Below, piece by piece: positions 37,080 through 46,712 of a DNA stretch of 64,000 bases; within the stretch, counting starts at the first letter, position 1, and every line of letters begins with the position of its first letter. This DNA is from Alcanivorax sp. S71-1-4 (GTDB lineage: Bacteria > Pseudomonadota > Gammaproteobacteria > Pseudomonadales > Alcanivoracaceae), in contig NZ_AQOR01000007.1 of assembly GCF_009846755.1 (NCBI RefSeq), forward strand, positions 1 through 64,000. Direction: 5' to 3'. The position numbers and the translations under genes were made by a program. The notes beneath the pieces were generated by a model. The model saw nothing but the letters and a program-made list of their open reading frames with translations, was not told the origin of the DNA and made no database searches.

Positions 37080-38114
37080 TCAGGGAAGTTCGTCCTGCCC
37101 CGGGGCGACGTAGAAGAGGCAGTCACTGGCCGCGATGTCCGCCCGTCCGGTGGCCATGAACAGCCGCAGCGGCACGCGCGGCGTCAACGCGTGGTCGTGG
37201 ATGGCGAACAGTTCGTTGAGTACAGGGCGGCCACGGTGATCGCGCGCGCTCAACGGGATTTCGCGCGTGTCGCGCAGCCGCGCCAGCACATCGCCGGGGC
37301 GGCTGACATGAAAGTTGCGCGCCTGGATGTCGGGGCTCAGGGTCACGTCGGCGCCGCCATCGGCGTCAAAGCTCAGGCTGGCGCCCGGTGTCAGTTCCAC
37401 CCGGACCGGGTTGCGGAACACGCGCAAGGTGTCGGTCGCCGGTTGTGCGGCGAACAGTTCAGGGCGGCCGCCGAAGCGTCGCAGCACGTCCCCGGCCAGC
37501 GCGTGGGCGGCGGGGTCCTCGGCGCCGCCACACTCTACAGTGAGGGTCGGGAACAGGGTTTCGGCACAGTCCATCAGTGCGCCCAGGCGCAGATCGGTCA
37601 CGATCATGTGGTCACAGCACATGCCAGCCAGGGTGCGATGGCGGTGATCGTCCAGGGCGGCCACGGCAAACGCCGGGCTGCGGCCGGAGGTGTTGTGCAA
37701 GTCGATGACGGCCTCCGGCCCCAGCGCCACCAGCTCGGCCAGAATCCCCTGCGCCAGCCGGCCCGGCGCGTCGTGCCAGGGGGCGCGGAAGCAACGGTTC
37801 AGGTCACGCTGGCCGGGCAGGTGGCGATGGCTGTAGCGCGGCGGCGTGCGGGCTGCCTCGACGCTGGCGAGGATGATCACGAGATCGGTGGCCAGGCTGT
37901 TTTCCACGGCGGCGCGGCCGTCGCGCAGCCAGGCGTGGGTGGCGATCAGGCCGGAGGGTTCATTGCCGTGCAGCAGGGTGACCATTACCCGCACACGGGT
38001 CGGGTCGGCGCCGTGCAGGTGGATCAGGACGGGCCCGGGCAGGGAGGCGAGCCAATCCTCCGGCCGGGCCGGCAAGGGCGTCACAAACGGGTTGATGCGA
38101 TGCAGCGGCGTCAT
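37080..38114 (-). CDS. Succinylglutamate desuccinylase/aspartoacylase family protein
   Basis: A 344-residue zinc hydrolase of the M14-related AstE/ASPA family. Metal ligands are in TLLHGNEPSG (His, Glu) and VIDLHNTSGR (His), with ERDLNRCF-like substrate-binding GQRDLNRCF. It deacylates an N-acyl amino acid or similar compound; the substrate is unassigned. The start at 38114 overlaps the stop of the upstream glutamate-cysteine-ligase-like gene by 4 bp; an ATG at 38129 is an alternative. The pair is translationally coupled. Confidence 0.82.
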   Translation of the reverse strand: MTPLHRINPFVTPLPARPEDWLASLPGPVLIHLHGADPTRVRVMVTLLHGNEPSGLIATHAWLRDGRAAVENSLATDLVIILASVEAARTPPRYSHRHLPGQRDLNRCFRAPWHDAPGRLAQGILAELVALGPEAVIDLHNTSGRSPAFAVAALDDHRHRTLAGMCCDHMIVTDLRLGALMDCAETLFPTLTVECGGAEDPAAHALAGDVLRRFGGRPELFAAQPATDTLRVFRNPVRVELTPGASLSFDADGGADVTLSPDIQARNFHVSRPGDVLARLRDTREIPLSARDHRGRPVLNELFAIHDHALTPRVPLRLFMATGRADIAASDCLFYVAPGQDELP

Positions 38115-39556
38115 GCCGGTAGCGCCCATTCATGCACGGGCCGGCCGCTGGCCTGATGGCGATGGTAATCTCTCAGCAGGGCCTGCGTGCCGCGCAGGGT
38201 GTTGCCGTAGTGCTGCAGGCCGCGGCGCAGCCAGCGGCTGCCGGCCAGCCGTGCCTGAATCAGCGCGCACTGCCGGTCTGCTTCGGTGGCCTCGACGCCG
38301 AGTGCTGTCAGGCCCTCGCGGGCGCCGGGCAGCAACTCACGGACAATATCCGGCAGGGCGCGGTCGAACAGCTCCACCTGGGTGGCGCAGGGCCAGACCA
38401 GCCGCGCGTCCAGGCCCGCGCGCGCGGCTTCGACAAAATTGTATTCGCCGTAGCGGAACGGCAGCGCGGTGGTCAGGTGGTCAATACGTTGTCGCAGCGT
38501 GTTGGCGGCGCCGATCAGGAACGCGGTGCTGGCGGCCATGTCGGCGCCGGTGGGGCCCGCCGGCAGGGCGCGCATTTCAATGCGCAGATGGCTGCCGTCG
38601 GCGGGGTCGAACACCGGGCGATTCCACAGCCATACGGTGCCCATGTGCTGGCGCAGTTCGGTCAGTGCCGCCGGGTCGTCATCGCTGCAATCGGGCAGGA
38701 TCGGCGGGTACAGTGCCACCGCCGAGGCGAACAGTTCCCAGGCGCTGTCCCGTACCCAGCCTTCGCCGAACGCCACGCGTGCCGGCGCGCGCCAGCGCTG
38801 TGCCTGTTGGCTACGGCTGTCGATGGATTGCCGGAACAGAGCGATGCGGGTTTCTTCCCACAGGTGCTTGCCGAACAGCAGCGGGCTGTTGCCGGACAGG
38901 CCGACGGCCAGCGGCGTGACCAGCTGGATGGCGTTATACCAGCCGGCAAATTCGTGTGCCGGCACGCGCAGGTGACATTGCCAGGAGGTGTTGGCGCCTT
39001 CCAGCGTGACGTCTTCGTTGTGAAGCGTCAGTGTGTCCTGCGCGCCTTCGATATGAATATGAAACGGTTCGCCGCGAATGCGGCGCAGCCCCGAGGACAA
39101 CGCCTGGTAGCGCGGTTCGTCGGTCATGCAGTCGTGGAAATCGTCCTCGGTCAGCGTCGGCAGGATACCGATGGCCAGCACCCGGCCCGGTGTCGCCAGT
39201 TGGCTGGCCAGTTGGTTAAGCCGCGCGAGTTGCTGTTGCACCGCCTGGGCGTAATGGCTGAACGGCGCGCCGGTAATGGCTTGCGGGGCCAGGTTGTATT
39301 CCAGGTTGAAACGGTTGAGTTCCAATTGCAGCAGCGGGTCGCTGGCGGCGTCGAGCAGGGCGCGGTTGGCGTGCAGCGGGGCGAAGGCCGTGTCGGTGAT
39401 GTACAGCTCCAGTTCTGCCCCGAGGGTCACCGGGCCATGGTCGAGACGACCGCTGCGCAACTGGCTGCGCAGCAGCGGCAATTGTTCGCGCAGGCGATGG
39501 CTGAATCGCAGGTAGTCTTCATCGCTGTAGTGTCCGGTGCAGGTCTTGGTGCCCAT
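38111..39556 (-). CDS. Glutamate-cysteine ligase-like (GCS2/YbdK-type) protein
   Basis: A 481-residue carboxylate-amine ligase. TLGAELELYI is the family metal-binding beta strand, followed by NRFNLEYNLAP, HIHIEG and SHLRIEMRALPAGPTGAD, all typical of the GCS2 superfamily. These enzymes join glutamate or similar acids to an amine using ATP; whether it makes gamma-glutamylcysteine is not certain. It precedes and overlaps the aspartoacylase-like gene, suggesting one gene makes and the other breaks, or both modify, an amide of an amino acid. Confidence 0.82.
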   Translation of the reverse strand: MGTKTCTGHYSDEDYLRFSHRLREQLPLLRSQLRSGRLDHGPVTLGAELELYITDTAFAPLHANRALLDAASDPLLQLELNRFNLEYNLAPQAITGAPFSHYAQAVQQQLARLNQLASQLATPGRVLAIGILPTLTEDDFHDCMTDEPRYQALSSGLRRIRGEPFHIHIEGAQDTLTLHNEDVTLEGANTSWQCHLRVPAHEFAGWYNAIQLVTPLAVGLSGNSPLLFGKHLWEETRIALFRQSIDSRSQQAQRWRAPARVAFGEGWVRDSAWELFASAVALYPPILPDCSDDDPAALTELRQHMGTVWLWNRPVFDPADGSHLRIEMRALPAGPTGADMAASTAFLIGAANTLRQRIDHLTTALPFRYGEYNFVEAARAGLDARLVWPCATQVELFDRALPDIVRELLPGAREGLTALGVEATEADRQCALIQARLAGSRWLRRGLQHYGNTLRGTQALLRDYHRHQASGRPVHEWALPA

Positions 39557-39580
39557 TCGCTGCTCCGTGTCAGTGGCCGG

Positions 39581-40603
39581 TCAGGGTTTTTCCCGGCTGC
39601 GGTAATCACCGGGAGTAATGCCGTTGTGACGTTTGAAGCTGCGCTGGAAGGAACGGATGTCGGAATAGCCGAGCCGTTCGGCGATGCTGGCCTGGGGCAG
39701 GTCGCTGTCACGCAGATACTGCAACGCCAACTGCTGGCGCAGTTCATCGAGCACCTGCTGCCAGGTAGTGCCTTCTTCGCGCAGCCGGCGGTGCAGGGTG
39801 CGCATGTTGATGCCCAGCTCCGACGCGATCTGTTCCTTGCGCGGTAACCGCTCGCCGAGGCTGACGCGGATCTGTTCGCGGACCTTGTGTGCCAGGGAAG
39901 TATCAATGCCCAGTTGCTGGAGCTTGCTGGCGGCATGCGCTTCCAGTGTCGACAGCAGGTGCGGATCGGGGTGGCGCAGGCGCACGTCCAGCACGCGCGG
40001 GTCGGCGCGCAGGGCGGAGCAGGGCTGGTTGAACCGGACTTCGCAGCCGAACACTTTTTCGTAGGCTGCCACGGCGCTGAGGTCGTGCACATCGTGTTCG
40101 AACAGCACCAGTTCGGGGGTCAGGGCATCGTTGTTGGCCAGCCAGCGGCTGTAGCGGACCCAGGAGCCGAACACGTTCTCGATCAGATGCCGGCGTACCG
40201 GCTGGCGCGTGTGACGGCAACACCAGCGCACTTCCACCAGTTGTCCGGCGGGCATGACTTCCGTGGTGCCCATGTCGCCGACCAGTTTCTCGTACAGCGC
40301 CACTTTCGACAGCGCTTCGTTGAGGGTGGTGGCGTTCATGGCGATATAGCCCATCACACTGTAGGAACCGGGCTGGACGAATTGCGAGGTATGCAGGCCG
40401 AACAGGGGGTCGCCGGAAATGGCGATCAGCCGTTCCAGCAGGATTTCAAAGCGTTCGCCGGGCACGCGGCTGTCGGGCTGCCGCGCGGTGGCTTCATCCA
40501 GGCCGGCATCGGCCAGGGCGGGGGAGATATCCAGCCCGGCAGCGCGGGCGCTGACCAGATACTGGTCAAGCGCCGCGCCGGAAATGCTGCCCAGGCTGGT
40601 CAT
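39581..40603 (-). CDS. AraC-family regulator with Arabinose_bd-type N-terminus
   Basis: A 340-residue regulator. The N-terminal ligand domain (about 20-210, with HTSQFVQPGSYSVMGYIAMNA) is of the OruR/GbdR-neighbour type used for lipid or amino-acid metabolism control; the C-terminal double helix-turn-helix covers about 235-335 and ends FQRSFKRHNGITPGDYR. It lies between the ligase gene and a SIMPL gene in the same direction and may regulate either; no binding site was recognised. Confidence 0.88.
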   Translation of the reverse strand: MTSLGSISGAALDQYLVSARAAGLDISPALADAGLDEATARQPDSRVPGERFEILLERLIAISGDPLFGLHTSQFVQPGSYSVMGYIAMNATTLNEALSKVALYEKLVGDMGTTEVMPAGQLVEVRWCCRHTRQPVRRHLIENVFGSWVRYSRWLANNDALTPELVLFEHDVHDLSAVAAYEKVFGCEVRFNQPCSALRADPRVLDVRLRHPDPHLLSTLEAHAASKLQQLGIDTSLAHKVREQIRVSLGERLPRKEQIASELGINMRTLHRRLREEGTTWQQVLDELRQQLALQYLRDSDLPQASIAERLGYSDIRSFQRSFKRHNGITPGDYRSREKP

Positions 40604-40605
40604 CG

Positions 40606-41310
40606 TCAGTCGAGCGTGAAGCGGACCTGCACCTGCTGACGCACGGTCATTTCACCGGCGGCGTAGGCACTGCTTTCGCGTTTGCCGGCCATGTCCATGG
40701 CCATCATCATCGGTTGCGGCATGCTGCCACCCTGTTCCTGCACCAGGATCACCTGACCCAGCTTGCGACCGGCGGCGTCGGCCAGAATCTGCGCCTTGCG
40801 ACGGGCATCTTCCACTGCCTTGCGCAGGGCTTCTTCTTCCAATGCCGCCGGATCAGCCAGCTCGGCGCCGGCCTGGTTCAGTTCGGTGAAGCCGATCTCG
40901 GTCAGTGCTTCCAGCAGGGCGGCGTAGTCATCAATGCCGTCGACGGCGAAGTCGATGTCCCGGGCAACCCGGTGGCCAATCAGTTTGCGTTCCGGCTGCC
41001 ACTGCCATTCCGGCTGGATGGAGATACCGGTGGCGCTGACCTGGTTGTCAGGAATGTTCAGTTCGCCCGCCAGCTTGATGGCGGCGCTGATCTCGGCGTC
41101 GACTTCCTGTTTCATGGCGTTGATATCGTCGCCGGTGCGGCTGGAGACAGCACGTACACGGAAGCGGTCGGGGGTTGCCTTTACTTCGCCGGTACCGGAT
41201 ACATCCAGGGTGTCGCGCGGGGCCGGGTGGGTGCCGGCGCCACAGGCGGTCAGGCCGCCGGCCAACAGGGTCAACAGAAAGAAAGTGCCGGTGATGCGGC
41301 GGATGGCCAT
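40606..41310 (-). CDS. SIMPL (DUF541) domain lipoprotein
   Basis: A 234-residue envelope protein. An N-terminal lipoprotein signal ends in the lipobox LTAC, so it is probably anchored by Cys 23. The SIMPL domain shows DVSGTGEVKATPDRFRVR, VSATGISIQPEW and the C-terminal RQQVQVRFTLD. SIMPL proteins are linked to oxidative-stress protection but their mechanism is unknown. It starts 160 bp from the divergent apbC and is 2 bp upstream of the AraC gene's start. Confidence 0.88.
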   Translation of the reverse strand: MAIRRITGTFFLLTLLAGGLTACGAGTHPAPRDTLDVSGTGEVKATPDRFRVRAVSSRTGDDINAMKQEVDAEISAAIKLAGELNIPDNQVSATGISIQPEWQWQPERKLIGHRVARDIDFAVDGIDDYAALLEALTEIGFTELNQAGAELADPAALEEEALRKAVEDARRKAQILADAAGRKLGQVILVQEQGGSMPQPMMMAMDMAGKRESSAYAAGEMTVRQQVQVRFTLD

Positions 41311-41470
41311 AATTCAGGTCCTCGCAGGCTGGTCGTTGCATTGTGCAGAAAGTGGTCGCAAATGTCTCCGGGGCCGCTGCCTTGGCGGTGACGGACGCGC
41401 TGCTTATCATGGCGCACCACGCCACCGGTCGTTGCAGCCGGTGTGCCGCTTGAATCTTGCAGGAGGTGTC

Positions 41471-42574
41471 ATGGTTGCCCCGGATCACGCTATCAGACAG
41501 GCACTGGCCGCAGTAGTGCCCGATGCGCTGGGCTGTGACCTGATCAGCGCACAGGTTTTACAGTCGCTGACAATTAACGATGACACGGTGTCGCTGGCGT
41601 TGCGTTTCGGGTATCCCTGCGACACCCAGTTGCCTGGGTACCGGCGCCAGCTTGAGCAGGTGCTGGCGCCGTGGCTGGGCGGCCGTGCGCTGCAACTGAC
41701 GCTGGACTGGCAGGTGCAGCACCACCGTGCGCAGCAACAGATGGCGGCACTGCCTAACGTGCGCAACGTGATCGCAGTCGCCTCCGGCAAGGGTGGGGTG
41801 GGCAAGTCCACCACGGCCGTGAACCTGGCGCTGGCGCTGGCCGCCGAAGGCGCGCGCGTCGGCATGCTGGACGCCGATATTTTCGGGCCCAGCCTGCCGC
41901 TGATGCTGGGCCTGCCGGTGGGCACCCGGCCCGGTGTGCAGGAGCAGAAGTACTTTCTGGCGCCGCAGGCGCACGGTATTGAAGTGATGTCGATCGGTTT
42001 CCTGGTCGATGCCCAGACCCCGGTGGTCTGGCGTGGCCCCAAGGCCAGCGGCGCGTTGCAGCAACTGGTGACGCAGACGCTCTGGCGTGATCTCGACTAC
42101 CTGATCGTCGACCTGCCGCCGGGCACGGGCGACATCCAGCTGACGCTGGCCCAGCGGGTGCCGGTGTCCGGCAGCGTGGTGGTGACCACGCCGCAGGATG
42201 TGGCACTGCTGGACGCCCGCAAGGGCATCGAGATGTTCCGCAAGGTCGGTATCAGCGTGCTGGGCGTGGTGGAAAACATGGCGGTGCACGTCTGCAGCCA
42301 GTGTGGCCACGCCGAGCATGTCTTTGGTGAGGGCGGTGGCGCGGCGCTGGCCGAACAGTACCAGACGACATTGCTGGGCAGCCTGCCGCTGGCGACACGC
42401 ATCCGCGCCCAGGCGGATCAGGGCACGCCGCTGGTGGCGGCCCAGCCGGACAGCGCCGAGGCCGCGCTCTATCAGGCGGCCGCACGCCGGCTGGCCGGCC
42501 GGCTGTCGCTGCAGGCCCGTGGCCAGCAGGCCTTCGCCCGCATGGTAATGACCCACACACCGCAGACGCACTGA
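41471..42574 (+). CDS. apbC: Iron-sulfur cluster carrier ATPase (Mrp/ApbC)
   Basis: A 367-residue P-loop NTPase that transfers Fe-S clusters to apoproteins. The N-terminal MIP18-like domain (about 1-90) precedes the deviant Walker A ASGKGGVGKSTT, the DADIFGPSLP motif, DLPPGTGD (Walker B), and the CSQCGH cluster-binding CxxC. The ATG at 41471 has AGGAGG just upstream. In pseudomonads apbC lies beside metG and dcd; here only dcd is adjacent. Confidence 0.95.
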   Translation: MVAPDHAIRQALAAVVPDALGCDLISAQVLQSLTINDDTVSLALRFGYPCDTQLPGYRRQLEQVLAPWLGGRALQLTLDWQVQHHRAQQQMAALPNVRNVIAVASGKGGVGKSTTAVNLALALAAEGARVGMLDADIFGPSLPLMLGLPVGTRPGVQEQKYFLAPQAHGIEVMSIGFLVDAQTPVVWRGPKASGALQQLVTQTLWRDLDYLIVDLPPGTGDIQLTLAQRVPVSGSVVVTTPQDVALLDARKGIEMFRKVGISVLGVVENMAVHVCSQCGHAEHVFGEGGGAALAEQYQTTLLGSLPLATRIRAQADQGTPLVAAQPDSAEAALYQAAARRLAGRLSLQARGQQAFARMVMTHTPQTH

Positions 42575-42671
42575 GGTGACCCGCAGGTGATTTATCCGCC
42601 TTCAGGCTCTATGATGCGGCGATTCGCGTGGCGCCGCCGCCTGGCGCTGTTTTGGAACACAGGGGAATGGC

Positions 42672-43241
42672 ATGAGTATCAAATCGGATCGCTGGATTCG
42701 CCGCATGGCGGAACAGGAAGGGATGATCGAACCTTTCGCGCCGGAACTGGTGCGCCAGAACGATAACGGCGGCAAGATCATTTCCTACGGGACGTCCAGT
42801 TACGGGTATGACGTGCGCTGCGCGGATGAATTCAAGGTCTTCACCAATATCCATTCCGCTACGGTGGACCCGAAGAATTTCGACGAGAAAAGTTTTGTCG
42901 ATATCCGTGGCGACTACTGCATCATCCCGCCGAACTCATTTGCGCTGGCCCGTACCGTGGAATATTTCCGCATTCCGCGTAGCGTGCTGACCATCTGCCT
43001 GGGCAAGTCCACCTATGCGCGCTGCGGCATCATCGTCAATGTGACGCCGCTGGAGCCAGAGTGGGAAGGGCACGTGACGCTGGAATTTTCCAACACCACC
43101 ACGCTGCCGGCGAAAATCTACGCCAACGAGGGTGTGGCGCAGATGCTGTTCCTGGAATCCGATGAAGTGTGCGAAACCTCGTACCGTGATCGCGGCGGCA
43201 AGTACATGGGCCAGCGCGGCGTGACATTACCGCGCGCCTGA
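42672..43241 (+). CDS. dcd: dCTP deaminase
   Basis: A 189-residue trimeric enzyme that deaminates dCTP to dUTP, feeding thymidylate synthesis. Family segments are [16 protein letters not shown], the catalytic-Glu region [27 protein letters not shown] and the C-terminal [12 protein letters not shown]. The GGGGA ribosome site precedes the ATG. A TATGAT -10-like hexamer at 42610-42615 may be its promoter. A 169-bp repeat element begins 7 bp after the stop. Confidence 0.97.
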   Translation: MSIKSDRWIRRMAEQEGMIEPFAPELVRQNDNGGKIISYGTSSYGYDVRCADEFKVFTNIHSATVDPKNFDEKSFVDIRGDYCIIPPNSFALARTVEYFRIPRSVLTICLGKSTYARCGIIVNVTPLEPEWEGHVTLEFSNTTTLPAKIYANEGVAQMLFLESDEVCETSYRDRGGKYMGQRGVTLPRA

Positions 43242-43247
43242 TGGTGG

Positions 43248-43416
43248 GTAGGGTGGGTAGAGCCAAAGGCGAAACCCACCATGTCCATGCCTGTTATTCA
43301 CTCCCGCAAAATCATCGAAATCACCCAGCTTGTTAGGCGGGCAGTTCCGCTGATTCTGTGCGAGCAGTGTGCGACATGGGCCCGGTGGGTTTCGCCTTTG
43401 GCTCTACCCACCCTAC
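43248..43416. mobile_element. 169-bp MITE-like palindromic element, copy B
   Basis: The same 33-bp perfect terminal inverted repeats as copy A lie at 43248-43280 and 43384-43416, and the total length is identical. The 103-bp core matches the reverse complement of copy A with about 16 mismatches. It lies between the convergent stops of dcd (6 bp away) and the DUF3108 gene (2 bp away). No coding capacity is seen. Confidence 0.88.
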
Positions 43417-43418
43417 CG

Positions 43419-44183
43419 TCACCGGTCCTTTAAATAGTCGAAAGGCCCTTCATAGTCGCTCATGCGCAACTCGCCGAACAGCGCGGCGGATTCGATATGG
43501 CGGGCACGCACCAGCAGATAGTCCAGTTCCGGCGCCAGCCAGAATACCGTGCGGCGTTTGCTGTCCTGATCGCGGCGTTTCTCGATGCGGATGGTGTCCA
43601 GTTTGCCGAGTGGTGTATCCAGCGTTTCGCGGCCAACCACATGAATGTAATGGGTGCGCAGGCGTTTGCCGTAGGCCGTGGTGACCTGATAATCGGTTTC
43701 CTCATCGTTGATCACGCACCGTGCCTTGAGCAGCATGGTCAGTTCATCCAGCGTGTCAGACGGGATGTCATAGCCCAGGTTTTCCTCGCCATCGTCGTCG
43801 CTGCGGGTGGTGGCGCTGACACGGGGCGGGTCCCAGAAGAAATCCATCTGGTAATCGCGTTCGCGGCGGAAACCACGGAACGTATGCATGTAGTGCATGG
43901 TACGCGGTGCGCAATCGTGCCAGCGAAAAATACTCAGCTCGGTATTCTTCATCAGCATTGAATCAATGCTCAGCTGCATGCGGTAGGTATCTTCTTCACC
44001 GGCTTCCAGTGACATGTCCGCCTTGATGGTGGTGGGGATCCGGCTGACGTTGATGCGGTACTCGACGCGGAACGGTTGCAGGGCGTCGTCGTCCGTCTCC
44101 AGCGCGTCGGCGGTGGTGGCCAAGGGCCACAGGCTGAAGACGCACGCTGTGATCATTGCCCGCAAAAACATCGCTCTGCGCAT
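43419..44183 (-). CDS. DUF3108 domain-containing protein (first of two)
   Basis: A 254-residue exported protein with a signal peptide (MFLRAMITACVFSLWPLATTADA). The DUF3108 beta-rich domain carries FRVEYRINVSRIPTTIKADMSL, the HTFRGFRRERDY segment and ends in VFWLAPELDYLLVRARHIE. The family is periplasmic, of unknown function and often next to purN. It lies downstream of the second DUF3108 gene and is followed at 2 bp by the repeat element. Confidence 0.85.
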   Translation of the reverse strand: MRRAMFLRAMITACVFSLWPLATTADALETDDDALQPFRVEYRINVSRIPTTIKADMSLEAGEEDTYRMQLSIDSMLMKNTELSIFRWHDCAPRTMHYMHTFRGFRRERDYQMDFFWDPPRVSATTRSDDDGEENLGYDIPSDTLDELTMLLKARCVINDEETDYQVTTAYGKRLRTHYIHVVGRETLDTPLGKLDTIRIEKRRDQDSKRRTVFWLAPELDYLLVRARHIESAALFGELRMSDYEGPFDYLKDR

Positions 44184-44217
44184 GGTGTCATCCCGGCTTG
44201 CAACAAAAGGTGGGCGG

Positions 44218-44928
44218 TCAGCGACGTTTCAGTTCGAGTTCGTATTCGTCGTCGCCGTTGTCCTGGATCATCCTGACCAGGGTGTAATCAAGCTCCGGCG
44301 CAAACCATAGCAGGGTGCGCCGGCCGCTGTCATCGTCGCGCACGCGTTCCAGCTTGACGGCGTTGAAACGTCCGGCGGCGGTACGCACGCGTTCTTCACC
44401 AAGGCGCCGATAGGCCATCGGCTCGCGGCGGCGCTCGCTGGCCACGTCCAGCGTGGTGGTGCCGGATTCGCCACGTTGCAGCAGGCATTGCAGCGCCAGC
44501 GTCTGTGACAGGATGTCGGTGGTGCGGGCCCCAATCTCGAACTCGCGGCTGAATTCGCCGTTGCGGGTCAGGGTCGCGAGGTCGTTACGCTGGTCCAGTA
44601 CCAGCGCGGCTTCGCGTTCACGGCCGAAGCCCCGACGGTAATTGCCGTAGTAGACGCTCTGCGGCAGACACTGCCCGGCCCAGTTGAAGCGGGTGGTTTC
44701 GCGAATCTCCCCCAGCATGTTCCGGGCACGGATCTGCATTTCCCACTGGCCATTGCCGACCGGCCTCAGGGTGCGCTCGGCGTTGATGGAAAACGGGATT
44801 CCGGAACCGGAAAAACTGTAGGCGAGGGTGAAAGGGGCAACGCCGGGCTCACTGGCCCGGGCGGCGGAGGTGCTCAGCAGCAACAGCAGCAGTGAGCCGA
44901 TAACCGGTGGCAGGCAGGACTTGTCCAT
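44218..44928 (-). CDS. DUF3108 domain-containing protein (second of two)
   Basis: A 236-residue exported protein with signal peptide ([13 protein letters not shown]). It shares with its neighbour the DUF3108 pattern: FTLAYSFSGSGIPFSINAERTL, YYGNYRRGFGRERE and LLWFAPELDYTLVRMIQ. Its first 80 bp overlap the 3' end of purN in another frame, so translation is probably coupled to purN. The tandem copies are diverged paralogues. Confidence 0.87.
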   Translation of the reverse strand: MDKSCLPPVIGSLLLLLLSTSAARASEPGVAPFTLAYSFSGSGIPFSINAERTLRPVGNGQWEMQIRARNMLGEIRETTRFNWAGQCLPQSVYYGNYRRGFGREREAALVLDQRNDLATLTRNGEFSREFEIGARTTDILSQTLALQCLLQRGESGTTTLDVASERRREPMAYRRLGEERVRTAAGRFNAVKLERVRDDDSGRRTLLWFAPELDYTLVRMIQDNGDDEYELELKRR

Positions 44929-45556
44929 CGAGTTCCACTCCCTGTTCCGTCAGCGCCAGGCGATCTGTGGCGCGCCATGCGATCACCAGCGGGTAGAGCT
45001 GATGTTCGGCGGTCTGTACGCGGTTGGACAGGGTTTCGGCGCTATCGTTCGCCAGCACGGGCACACACGCCTGGGCGATCACCGGGCCGCCGTCGAGTTC
45101 TTCGGTGACGAAGTGGATGGAGCAGCCGTGTTCCGCGTCGCCGGCGTCCAGGGCGCGCTGGTGTGTATTCAGTCCGGGGTAGCGTGGCAGCAACGACGGG
45201 TGGATGTTGACCAGCCTTCCGGCATAGTGCCGCACGAACAGGCTGCTGAGAATGCGCATGAAGCCGGCCAGCACCACGGTGTCGGCGCCGGCGGCGTCAA
45301 TGCGTTCGATCATGGCGGTATCGAAAGCCTCGCGGCTGTCAAAGTCGCGGTGGCTGAGCACGGCAGTCTCGATGCCGGCCGCGCGGGCGCGGCCCAGGCC
45401 GGCAGCGTCGGCGCGGTTGCTCAGCACCAGGCGGATATCCACCGGCAGGGTGCCGGCGTCACGGGCATCGATCAGCGCCTGCAGGTTGGTGCCGCTGCCA
45501 CTGATCAGCACCACCAGCCGGTGACGCGGCCGCTCGCTCGGATGGCCTGCGATCAT
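44849..45556 (-). CDS. purN: Phosphoribosylglycinamide formyltransferase
   Basis: GART transfers formyl from 10-formyl-THF to GAR in purine synthesis. A 235-residue protein: [16 protein letters not shown] (phosphate-binding loop), [10 protein letters not shown], the catalytic [17 protein letters not shown] and the folate-site [16 protein letters not shown]. The last 25 residues overlap the next gene. Its ATG overlaps the purM stop by 4 bp, so purM-purN are coupled as in pseudomonads. Confidence 0.95.
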   Translation of the reverse strand: MIAGHPSERPRHRLVVLISGSGTNLQALIDARDAGTLPVDIRLVLSNRADAAGLGRARAAGIETAVLSHRDFDSREAFDTAMIERIDAAGADTVVLAGFMRILSSLFVRHYAGRLVNIHPSLLPRYPGLNTHQRALDAGDAEHGCSIHFVTEELDGGPVIAQACVPVLANDSAETLSNRVQTAEHQLYPLVIAWRATDRLALTEQGVELDGQVLPATGYRLTAAVAAEHLRRPGQ

Positions 45557-46590
45557 TCGATGATGACGTCCGCCGGGCCGTCGTGGGCGACGATGTCACC
45601 GATCAGCCACGCCCGTTCGCCTGCGGCTTCCAGCAGCGCCAGGGACTGGTCCACGGCATCGGCCGGCACCACGATCACCAGGCCGACGCCACAGTTGAAG
45701 GTGCGGTACATCTCTTGTGTGTCCACCTGGCCTTGCGCTTGCAGCCACTGAAAGACCGGCGGCCATTGCCAACTGCTGCTGTCGATGCGGGCACGGGTGC
45801 CTTCCGGCAGCACGCGTGGCAGGTTTTCCGGCAGGCCGCCACCAGTGATGTGGGCCAGCGCGTGCACCTGGCTTTCGCGGATCAGTTGCAGCACCTGCTT
45901 GACGTAGATCCGGGTCGGGGCCAGCAGGGCGTCCATCAGCGGCACGTCACCGACGCGGGTGTCGGCGTCGTAGTCAGCCTGTTCGAGAATGCGGCGGATC
46001 AGGGAATAGCCATTGGAATGCGGGCCGGAGGCGCCCACGCCGAGCAATTTGTCGCCGGCCTTCACCTTGCTGCCATCCAGAATGCCGTCGCGCTCGACCA
46101 CGCCGACGCAGAAGCCGGCCAGGTCATAATCCTCGCCTTCGTACATGCCCGGCATTTCAGCGGTTTCACCGCCGACCAGCGCACAGCCGGCCAGCTCGCA
46201 ACCGGCACCGATACCGCCGATGACGCGGGCGGCGGTTTCCACATCCAGCTTGCCGGTGGCGTAGTAATCCAGAAACATCAGCGGCTCGGCGCCGCCAACA
46301 ATCAGGTCGTTGACGCACATGGCCACCAGGTCGATGCCGACCGTATCGTGACGGTCATGCTGCATGGCCAGCCGCAGTTTGGTGCCGACGCCGTCGGTGC
46401 CGGCCACCAGCACCGGCTCGCGATAGCCGGCAGGCAACGCGCACAGGGCGCCGAAGCCGCCCAGGCCCCCGAGCACTTCAGGCCGGCGGGTGCGCTTGGC
46501 CACCGGGCCGATTTTCTTGACCAGAGCATTCCCGGCGTCGATATCCACACCGGCGTCCCGGTAGCTGAGGGGGCGCTTGTTGTCCGTCAT
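45553..46590 (-). CDS. purM: Phosphoribosylformylglycinamidine cyclo-ligase
   Basis: AIRS synthetase closes the imidazole ring in purine synthesis using ATP. A 345-residue protein: [64 protein letters not shown] and [15 protein letters not shown]. The start at 46590 has GGAG six bases upstream. It is divergent from the DUF2066-hda pair, the gene order also seen in Pseudomonas. Confidence 0.97.
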   Translation of the reverse strand: MTDNKRPLSYRDAGVDIDAGNALVKKIGPVAKRTRRPEVLGGLGGFGALCALPAGYREPVLVAGTDGVGTKLRLAMQHDRHDTVGIDLVAMCVNDLIVGGAEPLMFLDYYATGKLDVETAARVIGGIGAGCELAGCALVGGETAEMPGMYEGEDYDLAGFCVGVVERDGILDGSKVKAGDKLLGVGASGPHSNGYSLIRRILEQADYDADTRVGDVPLMDALLAPTRIYVKQVLQLIRESQVHALAHITGGGLPENLPRVLPEGTRARIDSSSWQWPPVFQWLQAQGQVDTQEMYRTFNCGVGLVIVVPADAVDQSLALLEAAGERAWLIGDIVAHDGPADVIIE

Positions 46591-46712
46591 GATGAACTCC
46601 AGGGGGGCGAGGGCGCACATTCTAGGGCCTGGCCGGTGCGATGTCATCGCCGCGCCGGGGTTCGCGCCCGGTCGGGGAAATATGGATAATGGCGCACGTC
46701 CGTCAACCGGCC

